DNA of 64,000 bases from Bacillota bacterium (GCA_023457255.1 JAEWMB010000007.1:75089-139088); one strand, 5' to 3'. Positions 33,590 through 43,252 are shown, numbered from the stretch's first letter. Numbers and translations: made by a program. Notes: generated by a model from the letters alone, not told the origin.

Positions 33590-33734
33590 ATTGGAAGGTT
33601 GCTATTTTATAAAAGAAGCGATAAAATACAAATAACTATCTGATAAACACAGAAATAATTAAAACACTAGGTTTAGAAATAGTCTGACTGAGAAAGACTT
33701 TAAGAGTACGTTAAGAAAGTAGTGTGAGGATGTA

Positions 33735-35168
33735 ATGATAAAGAAAGTAGAAGGCTTTATAAAAGAACAGGAGATGCTTTTACCTTTTGATACCGTGATT
33801 GCAGGGGTATCCGGAGGTGCAGATTCGGTATGTCTTTTAACTTGCCTTCACAGGCTCCGGGAACAGTATCATCTAAATCTTTATGCAGTCCATGTGAACC
33901 ATATGCTGCGTGGGACGGAAGCGGATGAAGATGAAGCGTTTGTTCAAACATTATGTAAGAATCTATCCATTCCTCTGCACTGTGTTCGTGAGGACGTTAA
34001 AGAATTAGCAATGCTTTCCGGGGCTACGATTGAAGAAGCGGGAAGAAATTTACGATACCGCAGCTTTGAACAGGAATGTGAACGTGTGAAGGGTCATAAA
34101 ATAGCGGTAGCACATAATCGAAATGATAATGCGGAAACAGTGCTATTTCATTTGTTCCGTGGAACAGGTCTAACCGGTATGACAGGGATTCCAAAAAAGC
34201 GCGGTCAGATTATACGACCGCTTCTTTGCGTTACAAGGGAAGAAATCGAAAGCTTTCTTTCCAAAGAACAAATTCCTTATCGGACCGATAGTACAAATTT
34301 ATCGCTTGATTATACTAGAAATAAAATAAGGCTTAGTCTGCTTCCGATTGCAGCAAATGAAATTAACCAAAGGGCAGTGGAACACATTACATCGTTGTCG
34401 GATCAATTAATAGAGGTTGCAGACTATTTAGACCAAGCAGCAGAGAGAGAGTTTAAAAGGGTGGCTGTGATTTCTCCCGGCAAAGTAACATTGGAGTTAA
34501 AAGAGTTCTCATTCTTAGAGAACATAATAAAGCGTGAAATTCTTCGTAAGGCAATCAAGTCAATTGCCGGGCTTAAGGATATTGAAACAATTCACTTAGT
34601 GGATGGAGTGAAATTGAGTGAATGCCGGGTTGGCAAGGAAATTCATTTGCCAAATCATATTATTGTGAAGCGGGGGTATAATACTCTTGTTGTTTATGAT
34701 GGTTATAAATGCTTGGATAGGAACGGCAGAGTTAATACGGACCGGTCTGTTGAAATTCCTCTTACGATTCGGAAAGAGGATACGGCCGAAAAAGCTGCGG
34801 TTCAATTGATAGATTTTTTTGGGAAACGCCTTGAAATAAGGTTGTTTCCATATGAAAATTCCTTGACTATACCAAAAAATAGCTATACGAAATGGTATGA
34901 TTATGATAAAATAAGAGATGCTGTTGTTGTAAGAACAAGACGGGAGGGCGATTTTCTTATGATCCATCCGCAGGGAAAAACGAAAAGTTTAAAATCTTTG
35001 CTGGTTGATCAGAAAATTCCGCGAGAGGAACGGGATAAGATACCCTTGGTAGTATGTGATAGTCACGTACTTTGGGCGGTGGGTGTTCGCTCCAGTGAGG
35101 CGTATCGTATAGATGAAGATACGAACTGGGTATTATCCGTTACCACAGACAGGCAGAAGCAAAGATAA
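33735..35168 (+). CDS. tilS: tRNA(Ile)-lysidine synthetase
   Basis: TilS attaches lysine to C34 of tRNA-Ile(CAU), changing its decoding to AUA; it is essential. The 477-residue protein has the PP-loop ATP motif SGGADSV near residue 27, HVNHMLRG and RNDNAETVLFHLFRGTGLTG in the catalytic domain, and the TilS C-terminal domain (VVRTRREGDFLMIHPQGKTKSLKSLLVDQKIPREER). Order tilS-hpt-ftsH is the same as in Bacillus. The gap to hpt is 19 bases. Confidence 0.96.
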   Translation: MIKKVEGFIKEQEMLLPFDTVIAGVSGGADSVCLLTCLHRLREQYHLNLYAVHVNHMLRGTEADEDEAFVQTLCKNLSIPLHCVREDVKELAMLSGATIEEAGRNLRYRSFEQECERVKGHKIAVAHNRNDNAETVLFHLFRGTGLTGMTGIPKKRGQIIRPLLCVTREEIESFLSKEQIPYRTDSTNLSLDYTRNKIRLSLLPIAANEINQRAVEHITSLSDQLIEVADYLDQAAEREFKRVAVISPGKVTLELKEFSFLENIIKREILRKAIKSIAGLKDIETIHLVDGVKLSECRVGKEIHLPNHIIVKRGYNTLVVYDGYKCLDRNGRVNTDRSVEIPLTIRKEDTAEKAAVQLIDFFGKRLEIRLFPYENSLTIPKNSYTKWYDYDKIRDAVVVRTRREGDFLMIHPQGKTKSLKSLLVDQKIPREERDKIPLVVCDSHVLWAVGVRSSEAYRIDEDTNWVLSVTTDRQKQR

Positions 35169-35187
35169 GAGAAAGAGGTGCAGTACA

Positions 35188-35712
35188 ATGGCAGAAAATA
35201 TAAAAGTACTCATATCAGAAGAGGAACTAGGTGAGAAAATCAAGGAATTAGGAGAAGAGATCAGTAAAGAATATGCAGGAAAAACTCTACATTTGATTTG
35301 TGTATTAAAGGGTGGGGTGTTCTTTATGACAGAGCTTTCTAAGCATATCACAATACCGGTAACCATTGATTTTATGTCTGTTTCCAGCTATGGAGATTCT
35401 ACAGTTAGCTCCGGACGTGTTCGAATCTTAAAAGATTTGGATGAAAGCATAGAAGGACGTGAAGTTTTAGTGGTAGAAGACATTATTGACTCCGGAAGGA
35501 CATTATCCTATTTATTAGACTTATTAAAAAACCGTCAACCTAGCAGTTTAAAGCTTTGCACACTTTTGGATAAGCCGAGCAGAAGAGAGGTTGAAGTTAA
35601 TGTAGACTATACGGGCTTTCAGATTCCAGATGATTTTGTTGTTGGTTATGGGCTGGATTATGCTCAGATTTATAGAAATCTTCCATATATTGGAGTGGTT
35701 CAAGCAGAATAA
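35188..35712 (+). CDS. hpt: Hypoxanthine phosphoribosyltransferase
   Basis: HPRT salvages hypoxanthine and guanine using PRPP. The 174-residue protein (start MAENIKVLISEEEL after AGAGGTG) carries the PRPP-binding signature VLVVEDIIDSGRTLSYL near residue 92 and the purine-binding C-terminal part (IPDDFVVGYGLDYAQIYRNLPYIGVV). An open extension upstream to 35113 overlaps the end of tilS and does not fit the family. It is 18 bases ahead of ftsH; in Bacillus HprT also binds FtsH and TilS, consistent with this conserved grouping. Confidence 0.96.
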   Translation: MAENIKVLISEEELGEKIKELGEEISKEYAGKTLHLICVLKGGVFFMTELSKHITIPVTIDFMSVSSYGDSTVSSGRVRILKDLDESIEGREVLVVEDIIDSGRTLSYLLDLLKNRQPSSLKLCTLLDKPSRREVEVNVDYTGFQIPDDFVVGYGLDYAQIYRNLPYIGVVQAE

Positions 35713-35730
35713 CATAAAGGAGGTTTTGTA

Positions 35731-37560
35731 TTGAAAAAGTCGATGAGGGGATATGGCTTTTATGTTATTATCCTACTAATTATCATCTCAGCGGTTTATC
35801 TGTCTGAGAGTTTTGCAAACAATGGAACTGAAAAACACAGCTATGTGGACTATATAGCTGATTTACAAGGCGGTTCGGTAGCGTCTGTTGACATCTTTCA
35901 GAATGAAGAAGCTCCGACCGGCCGTGTGCGGGTTAATTTCTCAGATGGAAAAAATTATACCATTTATGTAACAAGTGTCGAAGCGGCGAAGTCGGATGCA
36001 TTAGCTAACAATGTTGCACCTTACGTACATGATATAGAAAAGCCAAGCTGGTTTTTAACCAGTGTGCTGCCTTATTTAATTGGTTTTGTAATTATTATTT
36101 TAATGTTTTCCTTCCTAACCAGCCAAGTGAGCGGTGGAGGCGGCGGTAATAACAAGGTAATGAACTTTGGTAAGAGCCGCGCAAAGATGACAATGGATGA
36201 AGGGAAAAATACTACCTTTAAAAATGTAGCGGGTCTGGCCGAAGAGAAAGAAGAACTAAAAGAAATCGTTGATTTCTTAAAGAACCCTAAGAAATTTATT
36301 CAGGTGGGTGCTCGTATTCCTAAGGGCGTATTACTAGAGGGGCCGCCTGGAACCGGTAAGACTTTATTGGCAAAAGCAGTAGCTGGTGAAGCAGGAGTTC
36401 CATTCTTCTCGATTTCCGGTTCTGATTTCGTAGAGATGTTTGTCGGTGTTGGTGCATCCCGTGTCCGTGACTTATTCTCCGAGGCAAAGAAAAACAGCCC
36501 ATGTATTATCTTTATCGATGAGATTGATGCTGTTGCCAGAAGAAGAGGTACCGGTATGGGCGGCGGCCACGACGAGAGAGAACAGACCTTAAATCAGTTA
36601 CTTGTTGAGATGGATGGCTTTGGTGCCAACGAAGGAATAATTGTTATGGCGGCTACCAACCGTGTGGATATTCTTGATCCTGCAATCCTTCGTCCGGGAC
36701 GTTTTGACCGAAAGGTATTGGTAGGCAGACCGGATGTGAAGGGCAGAGAAGAAATACTTACGGTTCATGCAAAGAATAAGCCGCTTGGTGATGATGTTGA
36801 CTTAAAGCAAGTGGCTCAGACGACCGCTGGATTTACCGGTGCTGATTTGGAGAATTTATTAAATGAAGCAGCGATTAGTGCTGCGAAAGAGGATAGAAGT
36901 TTTATTCTAAGTGAAGATATTAAGAAATCCTTCATTAAGGTTGGAATTGGTACTGAGAAGAAGAGCCGTGTCATTACAGACAAAGAGAAGAAGATTACGG
37001 CCTATCATGAAGCAGGTCATGCGATTTTATTCCATGTATTGCCTGATGTTGGACCGGTTTATACGATATCTATTATTCCTACAGGCGGAGCTGCAGGTTA
37101 TACAATGCCGCTTCCGGAAAAAGATGAGATGTTTAATACTCGTGGCAAGATGCGTCAAGATATCATTGTAAGCCTTGGTGGCAGAATTGCGGAAGAATTG
37201 ATTTTCGATGATATCACTACGGGTGCTTCTCAAGATATTAAGATGGCAACTAAGACTGCACGCAGTATGGTAACTCGCTACGGTTTCACAGACAGTATCG
37301 GTATGGTGAACTACGAGAATGATGATGAAGAAGTATTTATCGGAAGAGACCTCGCCCATACTAAGAATATGAGTGAAGCGGTTGCAAGTAAGATTGATGA
37401 AGAAGTGAAGAAAATCATTGACGACTGCTATAAAGAAGCAAAGCGGATTCTTGCAGAACATATACATGTACTTCATTCCTGTGCGGAACGCTTAATTGAA
37501 AAAGAGCGTATTACAAGAGAAGAGTTTGAAGCTTTGTTTGAGGTGCCGGAGGCAGTGTAA
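35731..37560 (+). CDS. ftsH: ATP-dependent membrane zinc protease FtsH
   Basis: FtsH is a membrane-anchored AAA+ protease that degrades misfolded membrane proteins and regulators. The 609-residue protein has two membrane helices (about 8-25 and 110-130) flanking an extracellular domain, then the AAA module (Walker A GPPGTGKT, Walker B IIFIDEIDAVARRRG, pore loop, second region of homology RPGRFDRKV) and a zinc protease domain with HEAGH near residue 430. A Gly-rich linker follows the second helix. Translation starts with TTG, seven bases after AAAGGAGG. It closes the conserved gene group. Confidence 0.97.
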   Translation: MKKSMRGYGFYVIILLIIISAVYLSESFANNGTEKHSYVDYIADLQGGSVASVDIFQNEEAPTGRVRVNFSDGKNYTIYVTSVEAAKSDALANNVAPYVHDIEKPSWFLTSVLPYLIGFVIIILMFSFLTSQVSGGGGGNNKVMNFGKSRAKMTMDEGKNTTFKNVAGLAEEKEELKEIVDFLKNPKKFIQVGARIPKGVLLEGPPGTGKTLLAKAVAGEAGVPFFSISGSDFVEMFVGVGASRVRDLFSEAKKNSPCIIFIDEIDAVARRRGTGMGGGHDEREQTLNQLLVEMDGFGANEGIIVMAATNRVDILDPAILRPGRFDRKVLVGRPDVKGREEILTVHAKNKPLGDDVDLKQVAQTTAGFTGADLENLLNEAAISAAKEDRSFILSEDIKKSFIKVGIGTEKKSRVITDKEKKITAYHEAGHAILFHVLPDVGPVYTISIIPTGGAAGYTMPLPEKDEMFNTRGKMRQDIIVSLGGRIAEELIFDDITTGASQDIKMATKTARSMVTRYGFTDSIGMVNYENDDEEVFIGRDLAHTKNMSEAVASKIDEEVKKIIDDCYKEAKRILAEHIHVLHSCAERLIEKERITREEFEALFEVPEAV

Positions 37561-37695
37561 AACTGTAGCAATAAGGCCTGTAATTTGTTGTAGTGTAGGA
37601 GATTCCGTGTATCATATCTTATTAAGAGGATAAAGATGATACTTTGAGAGCAGTTCAATGAACGAGTATGAATATATGAATATTAGATAAAAACC

Positions 37696-37726
37696 AGGCA
37701 GGAGCTGTTATGTTTCCTGCCTTTTT
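37696..37726 (+). terminator. Terminator after ftsH
   Basis: AGGCAGGA (37696-37703) and TCCTGCCT (37715-37722) pair and T5 follows. Apart from this, the 392-base gap 37561-37952 shows no gene. Confidence 0.88.
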
Positions 37727-37952
37727 ATATATCAGATATTTCTAATTCGCTTGAATTGAAATAAGAAGAATTTATAAGTACCATCGTCATGGTGTAAGGG
37801 ATTGGTTCATATTTAAGAAATTAGTTTATATAATAAAAGTTTTGAGTACATGGTTGATATAAGGGGCGCCGATTAGAGACAGCCAAAGTTCATTGAAGAA
37901 GTAACAGAGTAAAAAAGTGATAGAAATAATTCAGGGAAGAGAGTACACATAC

Positions 37953-38225
37953 ATGGTGAAAAGTATGGAAATACAAATACGTCCTTATCAAAAAGACGAT
38001 TGCAGGGAAATGTCGGAACTATTCTATCAAACCGTTCATAATATAAATGCGAGGGACTACTCTCTGGAGCAAAGAAACGTCTGGGCTACACATGCTTCTA
38101 TTACTGCAAAGCCATTCTTTCTTAAACGGGGATATCATGCTGTAAAGGAGCAGCAGGTGATAAGAGCAGGGATTTCTTTAACCAACTATGTGATGGTATT
38201 AAGGAAAGATAATCCGGATCAGTAA
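37953..38225 (+). pseudogene. GNAT acetyltransferase with the acetyl-CoA site deleted
   Basis: The frame begins MEIQIRPYQKDDCREMSELF, goes to LEQRNVWAT and then continues HASITAKPFFLKRGY to the end. These are the first and last parts of a well-known small GNAT family of about 155 residues, joined in frame. Some 60 residues in the middle, which hold the acetyl-CoA-binding motif, are absent, so it cannot work as an acetyltransferase. An earlier in-frame GTG at 37917 exists; the MEIQIRPYQ start matches the family better. It is the second case here of an in-frame internal deletion (see 17007-17129). Confidence 0.65.
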
Positions 38226-38394
38226 GAGATATGCTGCTAAAAATAGAGCAGACACAAAAGGCAACTTTATCCATGGTGGAATCTGTCACAATTTACGTAC
38301 CATAACTAGAAAGAATCGAAAACGATTGGCACTTTTACTAAAAAGAATTTTAAATTATTGTAAACTTTGTGCACACTTAATTGTTGCCTCATGC

Positions 38395-38502
38395 TATACT
38401 AATAATCGTAAACCCCAATACATTATATAGTTTTTGCTACACCCCATAAGTAACAAAAATACCTTCTCCGAAAAGGACAGCACCCGTGAAGCTGTCCTTT
38501 TT
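38395..38502 (+). ncRNA. Candidate small RNA
   Basis: An extended -10 element (TG-C-TATACT, -10 hexamer at 38395-38400) lies about 70 bases before a strong terminator hairpin (38471-38502) in a gene-free stretch, predicting a transcript of about 96 nt from near 38407. It contains no good start codon and two similar CCCCAATA/CCCCATAA segments. There is no clear -35. Not similar to any RNA class I know. The rest of 38226-38636 holds nothing further. Confidence 0.35.
38471..38502 (+). terminator. Strong terminator in gene-free DNA
   Basis: AAAAGGACAGC (38471-38481) and GCTGTCCTTTT (38491-38501) are exact reverse complements around CACCCGTGA-like loop sequence and end in T5. No gene ends just before it. 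Confidence 0.9.
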
Positions 38503-38636
38503 ACTTTGTAGGAATAAGTCCGTTGGTGGCTTGTTTCCGAGATTTGTGCGTTTGGTTTTTATTGTATTTGTGTTGATTATCATATAAAATATAGGTACTG
38601 GGTTATGCAATGCTTAAATGGAGTGATGGAGTAATC

Positions 38637-40763
38637 ATGAGGAATGACGAGCAGGTTAGAGAAGAGAGAGTAGAAGACGGAACGTTAGAAGCGGCCCCTT
38701 TTTGTAAAGAGGCTGTTTTTAGTGATGGAACTATATTATACCGAAGTCCGCAGGAACCGAATCTTTTTGAGGATGTGAAAATTCGTATCCGAGTTTTGCA
38801 TAACAATGTGGATGAAGTATGGCTGATAACCAAGAACCAAAAACTTCTCATGAAACTATGGCGTACGGAAGGTCTGTTTGATTACTACGAGGTAGTATTA
38901 GAGTTAAAGGAAAACCGGGAAGTTTATTATTTTGAGCTGGTAAAGGGTGATAGACCTTGTTATTATAACAGCGATGGTGTGGTAGAAGGCATTGCACCCG
39001 ACAAAGAATTTACCATACTTGCCGGGTATAAAACTCCGGATTGGGCAAAGGGTGCGGTATTTTATCAGATATTTGTAGATCGTTTCCATAACGGGGATGT
39101 GTCAAATGATGTGTTAGACAATGAGTATCATTACATAGGAGGCAGTGCAGCACGGATTTTAGACTGGAATAAGTATCCGGCTGTGAATGGAGTAAGGGAA
39201 TTTTACGGCGGAGATTTAGCGGGTGTAATAAAGAAATTAGATTATCTAGAGGACTTAGGGATTGATGCGATCTATATGAATCCTATTTTTGTCTCACCCT
39301 CTAATCATAAATATGATATACAGGATTATGATTTTGTAGACCCTCACTTTGGAGTTATTAAGGGGGATGAAGGGGAAGTACTTAACTTGCCTGCTCAGAG
39401 CAATAAGGAAGCAACCAGGTATATGAAAAGAGTAACGAATTTTGAAAATCTTGCGGCTTCGAATGAATTATTTCAGACTTTAGTAAAAGAAGCACATCGG
39501 CGTGGCATCAGAATAATTCTCGATGGGGTTTTTAATCATTGTGGGTCTTTTAATAAGTGGCTTGACCGTGAGCTGATTTATGAAGATGCAAAAGGCTTTG
39601 AAAAAGGAGCCTTTGTATCGAAGGAAAGCCCATACCATACGTTTTTTCAGTTTCGGAAGGACGCCTGGCCGTATAATGCGACTTATGACGGTTGGTGGGG
39701 ATATGATACATTGCCGAAGTTAAATTATGAGAAATCGCAAAAACTTAGAGAATATATAATGGAAATTGCGAAGAAGTGGGTTTCACCTCCCTTTTTAGCA
39801 GACGGTTGGAGACTTGATGTAGCTGCTGATTTGGGCTATACCGCAGAGTATAATCATTACTTCTGGAAGGAGTTTCGAAAGGCAGTAAAAGAAGCAAATC
39901 CGGATGCTCTTATCTTGGCGGAGCACTATGGAGATCCCTCGGAATGGCTGCAGGGGAATGAGTGGGATTCTGTAATGAATTATGATGCTTTTATGGAGCC
40001 TGTGACTTGGTTTTTTACAGGAATGGAAAAACATAGTGATTATTACCGAGAGGATATGCTTTCCAATCACACTGATTTTATTAGTGCAATGAATCATTTT
40101 ATGAGAAAGTTTCAGCCTCAATCCCTGCACGTAGCAATGAATGAGCTCTCCAATCATGACCACTCGAGATTTCTAACACGTACGAATCGAAGAGTTGGCC
40201 GGGTGAACAGTGTGGGAGCTAGAGCAGCAGAGGAAGGAATTCAGATGGCCGTGATGAGAGAAGCAGTTGTGCTTCAGATGACTTGGCCCGGGGCACCAAC
40301 CATTTATTATGGGGATGAAGCCGGTGTTTGCGGCTGGACTGATCCGGATAATCGAAGAACTTATCCTTGGGGGAATGAGAACAAAGAGTTGATTCGCTTT
40401 CATAAGGAACTGATACGATTAAGAAAATCCTATCAAGCACTAAAGGTCGGTTCCCTGAAGTTTTTAACCTCCTTTCATGGAGTGCTTACTTATGGGCGAT
40501 TTGATTTAGAGGATCAGTTTCTAATTCTCTTAAACAACAATGATTATGAAGTAACAGTGTCAGTCCCGGTTTGGGAAATCGGTATTCCATACGATGTTCC
40601 TATGGTCCGCATGTTTGCTACTGATAATTCCGGTTTTGCGGTGGATGCTAAGGTGTACTATCCTGAGCAAGGAGAATTAACATTAAAGTTAAAAGCACAT
40701 TCCAGTATAATAGCAAAGAATTATCCCAAAAGGCTGATGTATTTAAATCAAAGATTATTTTAA
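38637..40763 (+). CDS. Intracellular GH13 alpha-glucanase (neopullulanase/cyclomaltodextrinase-like)
   Basis: The protein (708 residues from ATG 38637, which follows GGAG by five bases; ATG 38610 is an alternative) has an N-terminal CBM34-like beta-sandwich (about 25-130), a GH13 barrel with inserted B domain (about 135-600) and a C-terminal beta domain. The four GH13 regions are visible: DGVFNHCG, DGWRLDVA (Asp nucleophile), LILAEHYG (Glu acid/base) and LSNHDHSR (transition-state Asp). Without a signal peptide it acts in the cytoplasm on imported maltodextrins, cyclodextrins or pullulan fragments. It is a single-gene unit, with no sugar transporter beside it. Confidence 0.9.
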   Translation: MRNDEQVREERVEDGTLEAAPFCKEAVFSDGTILYRSPQEPNLFEDVKIRIRVLHNNVDEVWLITKNQKLLMKLWRTEGLFDYYEVVLELKENREVYYFELVKGDRPCYYNSDGVVEGIAPDKEFTILAGYKTPDWAKGAVFYQIFVDRFHNGDVSNDVLDNEYHYIGGSAARILDWNKYPAVNGVREFYGGDLAGVIKKLDYLEDLGIDAIYMNPIFVSPSNHKYDIQDYDFVDPHFGVIKGDEGEVLNLPAQSNKEATRYMKRVTNFENLAASNELFQTLVKEAHRRGIRIILDGVFNHCGSFNKWLDRELIYEDAKGFEKGAFVSKESPYHTFFQFRKDAWPYNATYDGWWGYDTLPKLNYEKSQKLREYIMEIAKKWVSPPFLADGWRLDVAADLGYTAEYNHYFWKEFRKAVKEANPDALILAEHYGDPSEWLQGNEWDSVMNYDAFMEPVTWFFTGMEKHSDYYREDMLSNHTDFISAMNHFMRKFQPQSLHVAMNELSNHDHSRFLTRTNRRVGRVNSVGARAAEEGIQMAVMREAVVLQMTWPGAPTIYYGDEAGVCGWTDPDNRRTYPWGNENKELIRFHKELIRLRKSYQALKVGSLKFLTSFHGVLTYGRFDLEDQFLILLNNNDYEVTVSVPVWEIGIPYDVPMVRMFATDNSGFAVDAKVYYPEQGELTLKLKAHSSIIAKNYPKRLMYLNQRLF

Positions 40764-40781
40764 TTTTTTTTCAATAAGGGC

Positions 40782-40810
40782 TTGTACTATGAAAATAATT
40801 GTGCTATAAT
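40782..40810 (+). promoter_or_regulatory. Promoter of the tRNA-Tyr/tRNA-Leu unit
   Basis: TTGTAC (40782-40787), 17 bases, then TATAAT (40805-40810) with extended -10 TGC. Confidence 0.8.
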
Positions 40811-40829
40811 CAATCCTTGTCAGTACCAT

Positions 40830-40911
40830 GGATGGGTTCCCGAGTGGCCAAAGGGGGCAGACTGTAAATCTGTTAGCGACGCTTTCGAAGGTTCGAATCC
40901 TTCTCCATCCA
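40830..40911 (+). tRNA. tRNA-Tyr (GTA)
   Basis: Class II tRNA: acceptor GGATGGG/TCCATCC (last pair G-U), anticodon arm CAGACTGTAAATCTG with GTA, long variable arm TTAGCGACGCTTTCG, and T-arm AAGGTTCGAATCCTT. The next tRNA begins four bases later. Confidence 0.95.
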
Positions 40912-40915
40912 CTTT

Positions 40916-41001
40916 GCCGGCGTGGCGGAACTGGCAGACGCACAGGACTTAAAATCCTGCGGGACTAATCTCCCGTACCGGTTCGATTCCGGTCGCCGGC
41001 A
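40916..41001 (+). tRNA. tRNA-Leu (TAA)
   Basis: Acceptor GCCGGCG pairs perfectly with CGCCGGC; anticodon arm AGGACTTAAAATCCT gives TAA (decodes UUA/UUG); long class II variable arm CGGGACTAATCTCCCGT; T-arm CCGGTTCGATTCCGG. Confidence 0.95.
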
Positions 41002-41178
41002 TCTAATAACTGGCTGTAAGTTCTCTTGATTTTAGATAAGAGGAAGTTATTAAAATAATTTATTGCCAAAATTAGAATTGTGCCTTATAATCAAATTATT
41101 GGTGAAATAGGCGCATCACATATCAGACTATGGTAGAAACAAATAAGAGATAATAGTTATCTCGAACATAATTCACAC

Positions 41179-41249
41179 GCGGGTGTAGTTCAATGGTAGA
41201 ACACTAGCCTTCCAAGCTAGATACGTGGGTTCGATTCCCATCACCCGCT
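41179..41249 (+). tRNA. tRNA-Gly (TCC)
   Basis: Acceptor GCGGGTG/CACCCGC, D-arm TAGTTCAATGGTAGAAC, anticodon arm CTAGCCTTCCAAGCTAG with TCC, T-arm GTGGGTTCGATTCCCAT. A T-run directly after the tRNA could end transcription. It is 177 bases from tRNA-Leu, probably with its own promoter. Confidence 0.95.
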
Positions 41250-41285
41250 TTTTTTGTATGCAAAAATATGGGAAAGGAGCCAGCC

Positions 41286-43163
41286 ATGAAAGTCTTGCTG
41301 ACAGCAATCAATGCAAAGTACATCCACTCGAACCCTGCAATATACTATTTAAAGAGTTATGCAAAGGAATACAGAGATAATATCGAGTTAGCGGAGTATA
41401 CAATAAATCAATATACCGACGATATCCTGCAAAATATATATCGAAGGAAACCGGATTTATTAGCATTCTCCTGCTATATCTGGAACATTAGTATGGTAGA
41501 GGAAATAGTCAGGGAATATCGTAAGCTTGATTGCAATGTCAAGATATGGCTTGGAGGACCCGAGGTAAGTTATGATCCGGAGGAATGTCTTCTGCGCCTT
41601 CCGGAAATCGATGGCGTTATGATAGGGGAAGGAGAAGCTACTTTTAAGGAGCTGGTCAAATATTATTGGAACGGGATTCCTGTTGATAAGTTACATCCTG
41701 TCCGCCATGAAAGCAGTTTTTTAGATGGTAGGGAAGCAGAAACTGCTTGCTTAGAAGCCGGATATACCAAAGTACGCTCCAGTGTTATAGCTGATGATGA
41801 AGTTAGTGATACAAAAAATAATAATTTATCGGGTATAGCAGGTATTGCCTACCGAACGGATGACGGGAACATTATTAGAACCAAGGCTCGTAAGCCGATG
41901 GATTTTTCCAGACTTCCGTTCCTTTATAAAGAAGCGATGGAATTATCGGAGTTCTCTAATCGGATTATTTATTATGAAACCAGCAGAGGCTGCCCGTATT
42001 CCTGCAGCTATTGCCTTAGTTCGATTGATAAGAGAGTTCGCTTTCGGGATATTGATTTAGTATGTCAGGAGCTTCGCTTATTCTTAGATAAAAAAGTAGC
42101 CCAGGTGAAGTTTATCGATCGTACTTTTAACTGTAAAAAATCGCATGCGATGGCTATCTGGAGGTTTATTAAAGAGCATGATAACGGAATTACAAATTTT
42201 CACTTTGAAATCGCAGCGGATATCTTAGAGGAAGAGCAGTTATCTTTACTAGAAACTCTTCGTCCGGGATTGATTCAATTGGAAATTGGGGTACAATCCA
42301 CAAATGATAAGACAATTGATGCGATTAACCGCCGCATGGATTTAAAAAAGGTAAGGGAGCATGTAGCCAGGATAAAAAAGGCAGAGAATATCCATCAGCA
42401 CTTAGATTTAATTGCAGGTCTTCCATTTGAGGATTATCATAGTTTTGGCAACTCCTTTAATAACGTATATGCCATGAAGCCAGATCAGCTTCAGCTTGGC
42501 TTCTTAAAGGTTTTAAAGGGCTCCTATATGGAGGAAGTCTGTAAAGAATATGGAATCGTATACAAAGCAAAGCCTCCTTATGAGGTTTTATATACAAAGT
42601 GGCTTTCTTATGAGGAAGTAATTCGTCTTAAGGGCATAGAAGAAATGGCAGAAGTATATTATAACAGCGGTCAATTTAAAGGAACCCTTGCTTTTTTAGA
42701 ACATTTTATTGCTTCACCCTTCGCCTTTTTTGAAGATCTTGCTAAGTATTATGACAATTTAAGTTTATTTGGCTTAAATCATAGCAGAATCCGCCGATAT
42801 GAGGTTTTGCTGGAATTTTTATTGGAACACTTTGAGCCTGAGATTGTTTCCGTGTCAAAGGAGCTGATGATCTTTGATTTATACCGAAGAGAGCGTTTAA
42901 AGACAAGGCCTTCTTTTGCACCATATGAAGAAGAGTACAAAAAGGTTTTTAAAGCTTATCTGGCTTCACAGGGTACGAATAAAAAGGGAGAACAAGTTCA
43001 TCTGGAGCACTTTGACTATGATATAATTAAGGCAGCTTCTACCGGAAAGATTGTAAAAAAAGAGCTTATTGTTAAGTTTGATTATCAGAAGAAAACAATA
43101 CTTCATGGAGAAGTGGAGTTTACTCTCCTTAAGAAAGAGGATATGGAAAGTATAAACCTGTAA
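41286..43163 (+). CDS. B12-binding radical SAM protein, DUF4080 family
   Basis: The 625-residue protein has a cobalamin-binding Rossmann domain (residues 1-150; MKVLLTAINAKYIHSNPAIYYLKSYA), a radical SAM core (about 215-420) with the cluster motif TSRGCPYSCSYCLSS, and a DUF4080 C-terminal domain. B12-dependent radical SAM enzymes usually methylate or rearrange unreactive carbons; for this family no substrate is known to me. ATG 41286 follows AAAGGAG. It lies 36 bases after tRNA-Gly and is followed by nth, neither of which reveals its role. Confidence 0.87.
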   Translation: MKVLLTAINAKYIHSNPAIYYLKSYAKEYRDNIELAEYTINQYTDDILQNIYRRKPDLLAFSCYIWNISMVEEIVREYRKLDCNVKIWLGGPEVSYDPEECLLRLPEIDGVMIGEGEATFKELVKYYWNGIPVDKLHPVRHESSFLDGREAETACLEAGYTKVRSSVIADDEVSDTKNNNLSGIAGIAYRTDDGNIIRTKARKPMDFSRLPFLYKEAMELSEFSNRIIYYETSRGCPYSCSYCLSSIDKRVRFRDIDLVCQELRLFLDKKVAQVKFIDRTFNCKKSHAMAIWRFIKEHDNGITNFHFEIAADILEEEQLSLLETLRPGLIQLEIGVQSTNDKTIDAINRRMDLKKVREHVARIKKAENIHQHLDLIAGLPFEDYHSFGNSFNNVYAMKPDQLQLGFLKVLKGSYMEEVCKEYGIVYKAKPPYEVLYTKWLSYEEVIRLKGIEEMAEVYYNSGQFKGTLAFLEHFIASPFAFFEDLAKYYDNLSLFGLNHSRIRRYEVLLEFLLEHFEPEIVSVSKELMIFDLYRRERLKTRPSFAPYEEEYKKVFKAYLASQGTNKKGEQVHLEHFDYDIIKAASTGKIVKKELIVKFDYQKKTILHGEVEFTLLKKEDMESINL

Positions 43164-43252
43164 TATGTTCAAGATAGGAGTTATATTTTCCGTTGGCAGG
43201 CAGCAGGTATTAGAGCAAATGAATAGGCTATATGGCTGAAAGGAGTATACGA

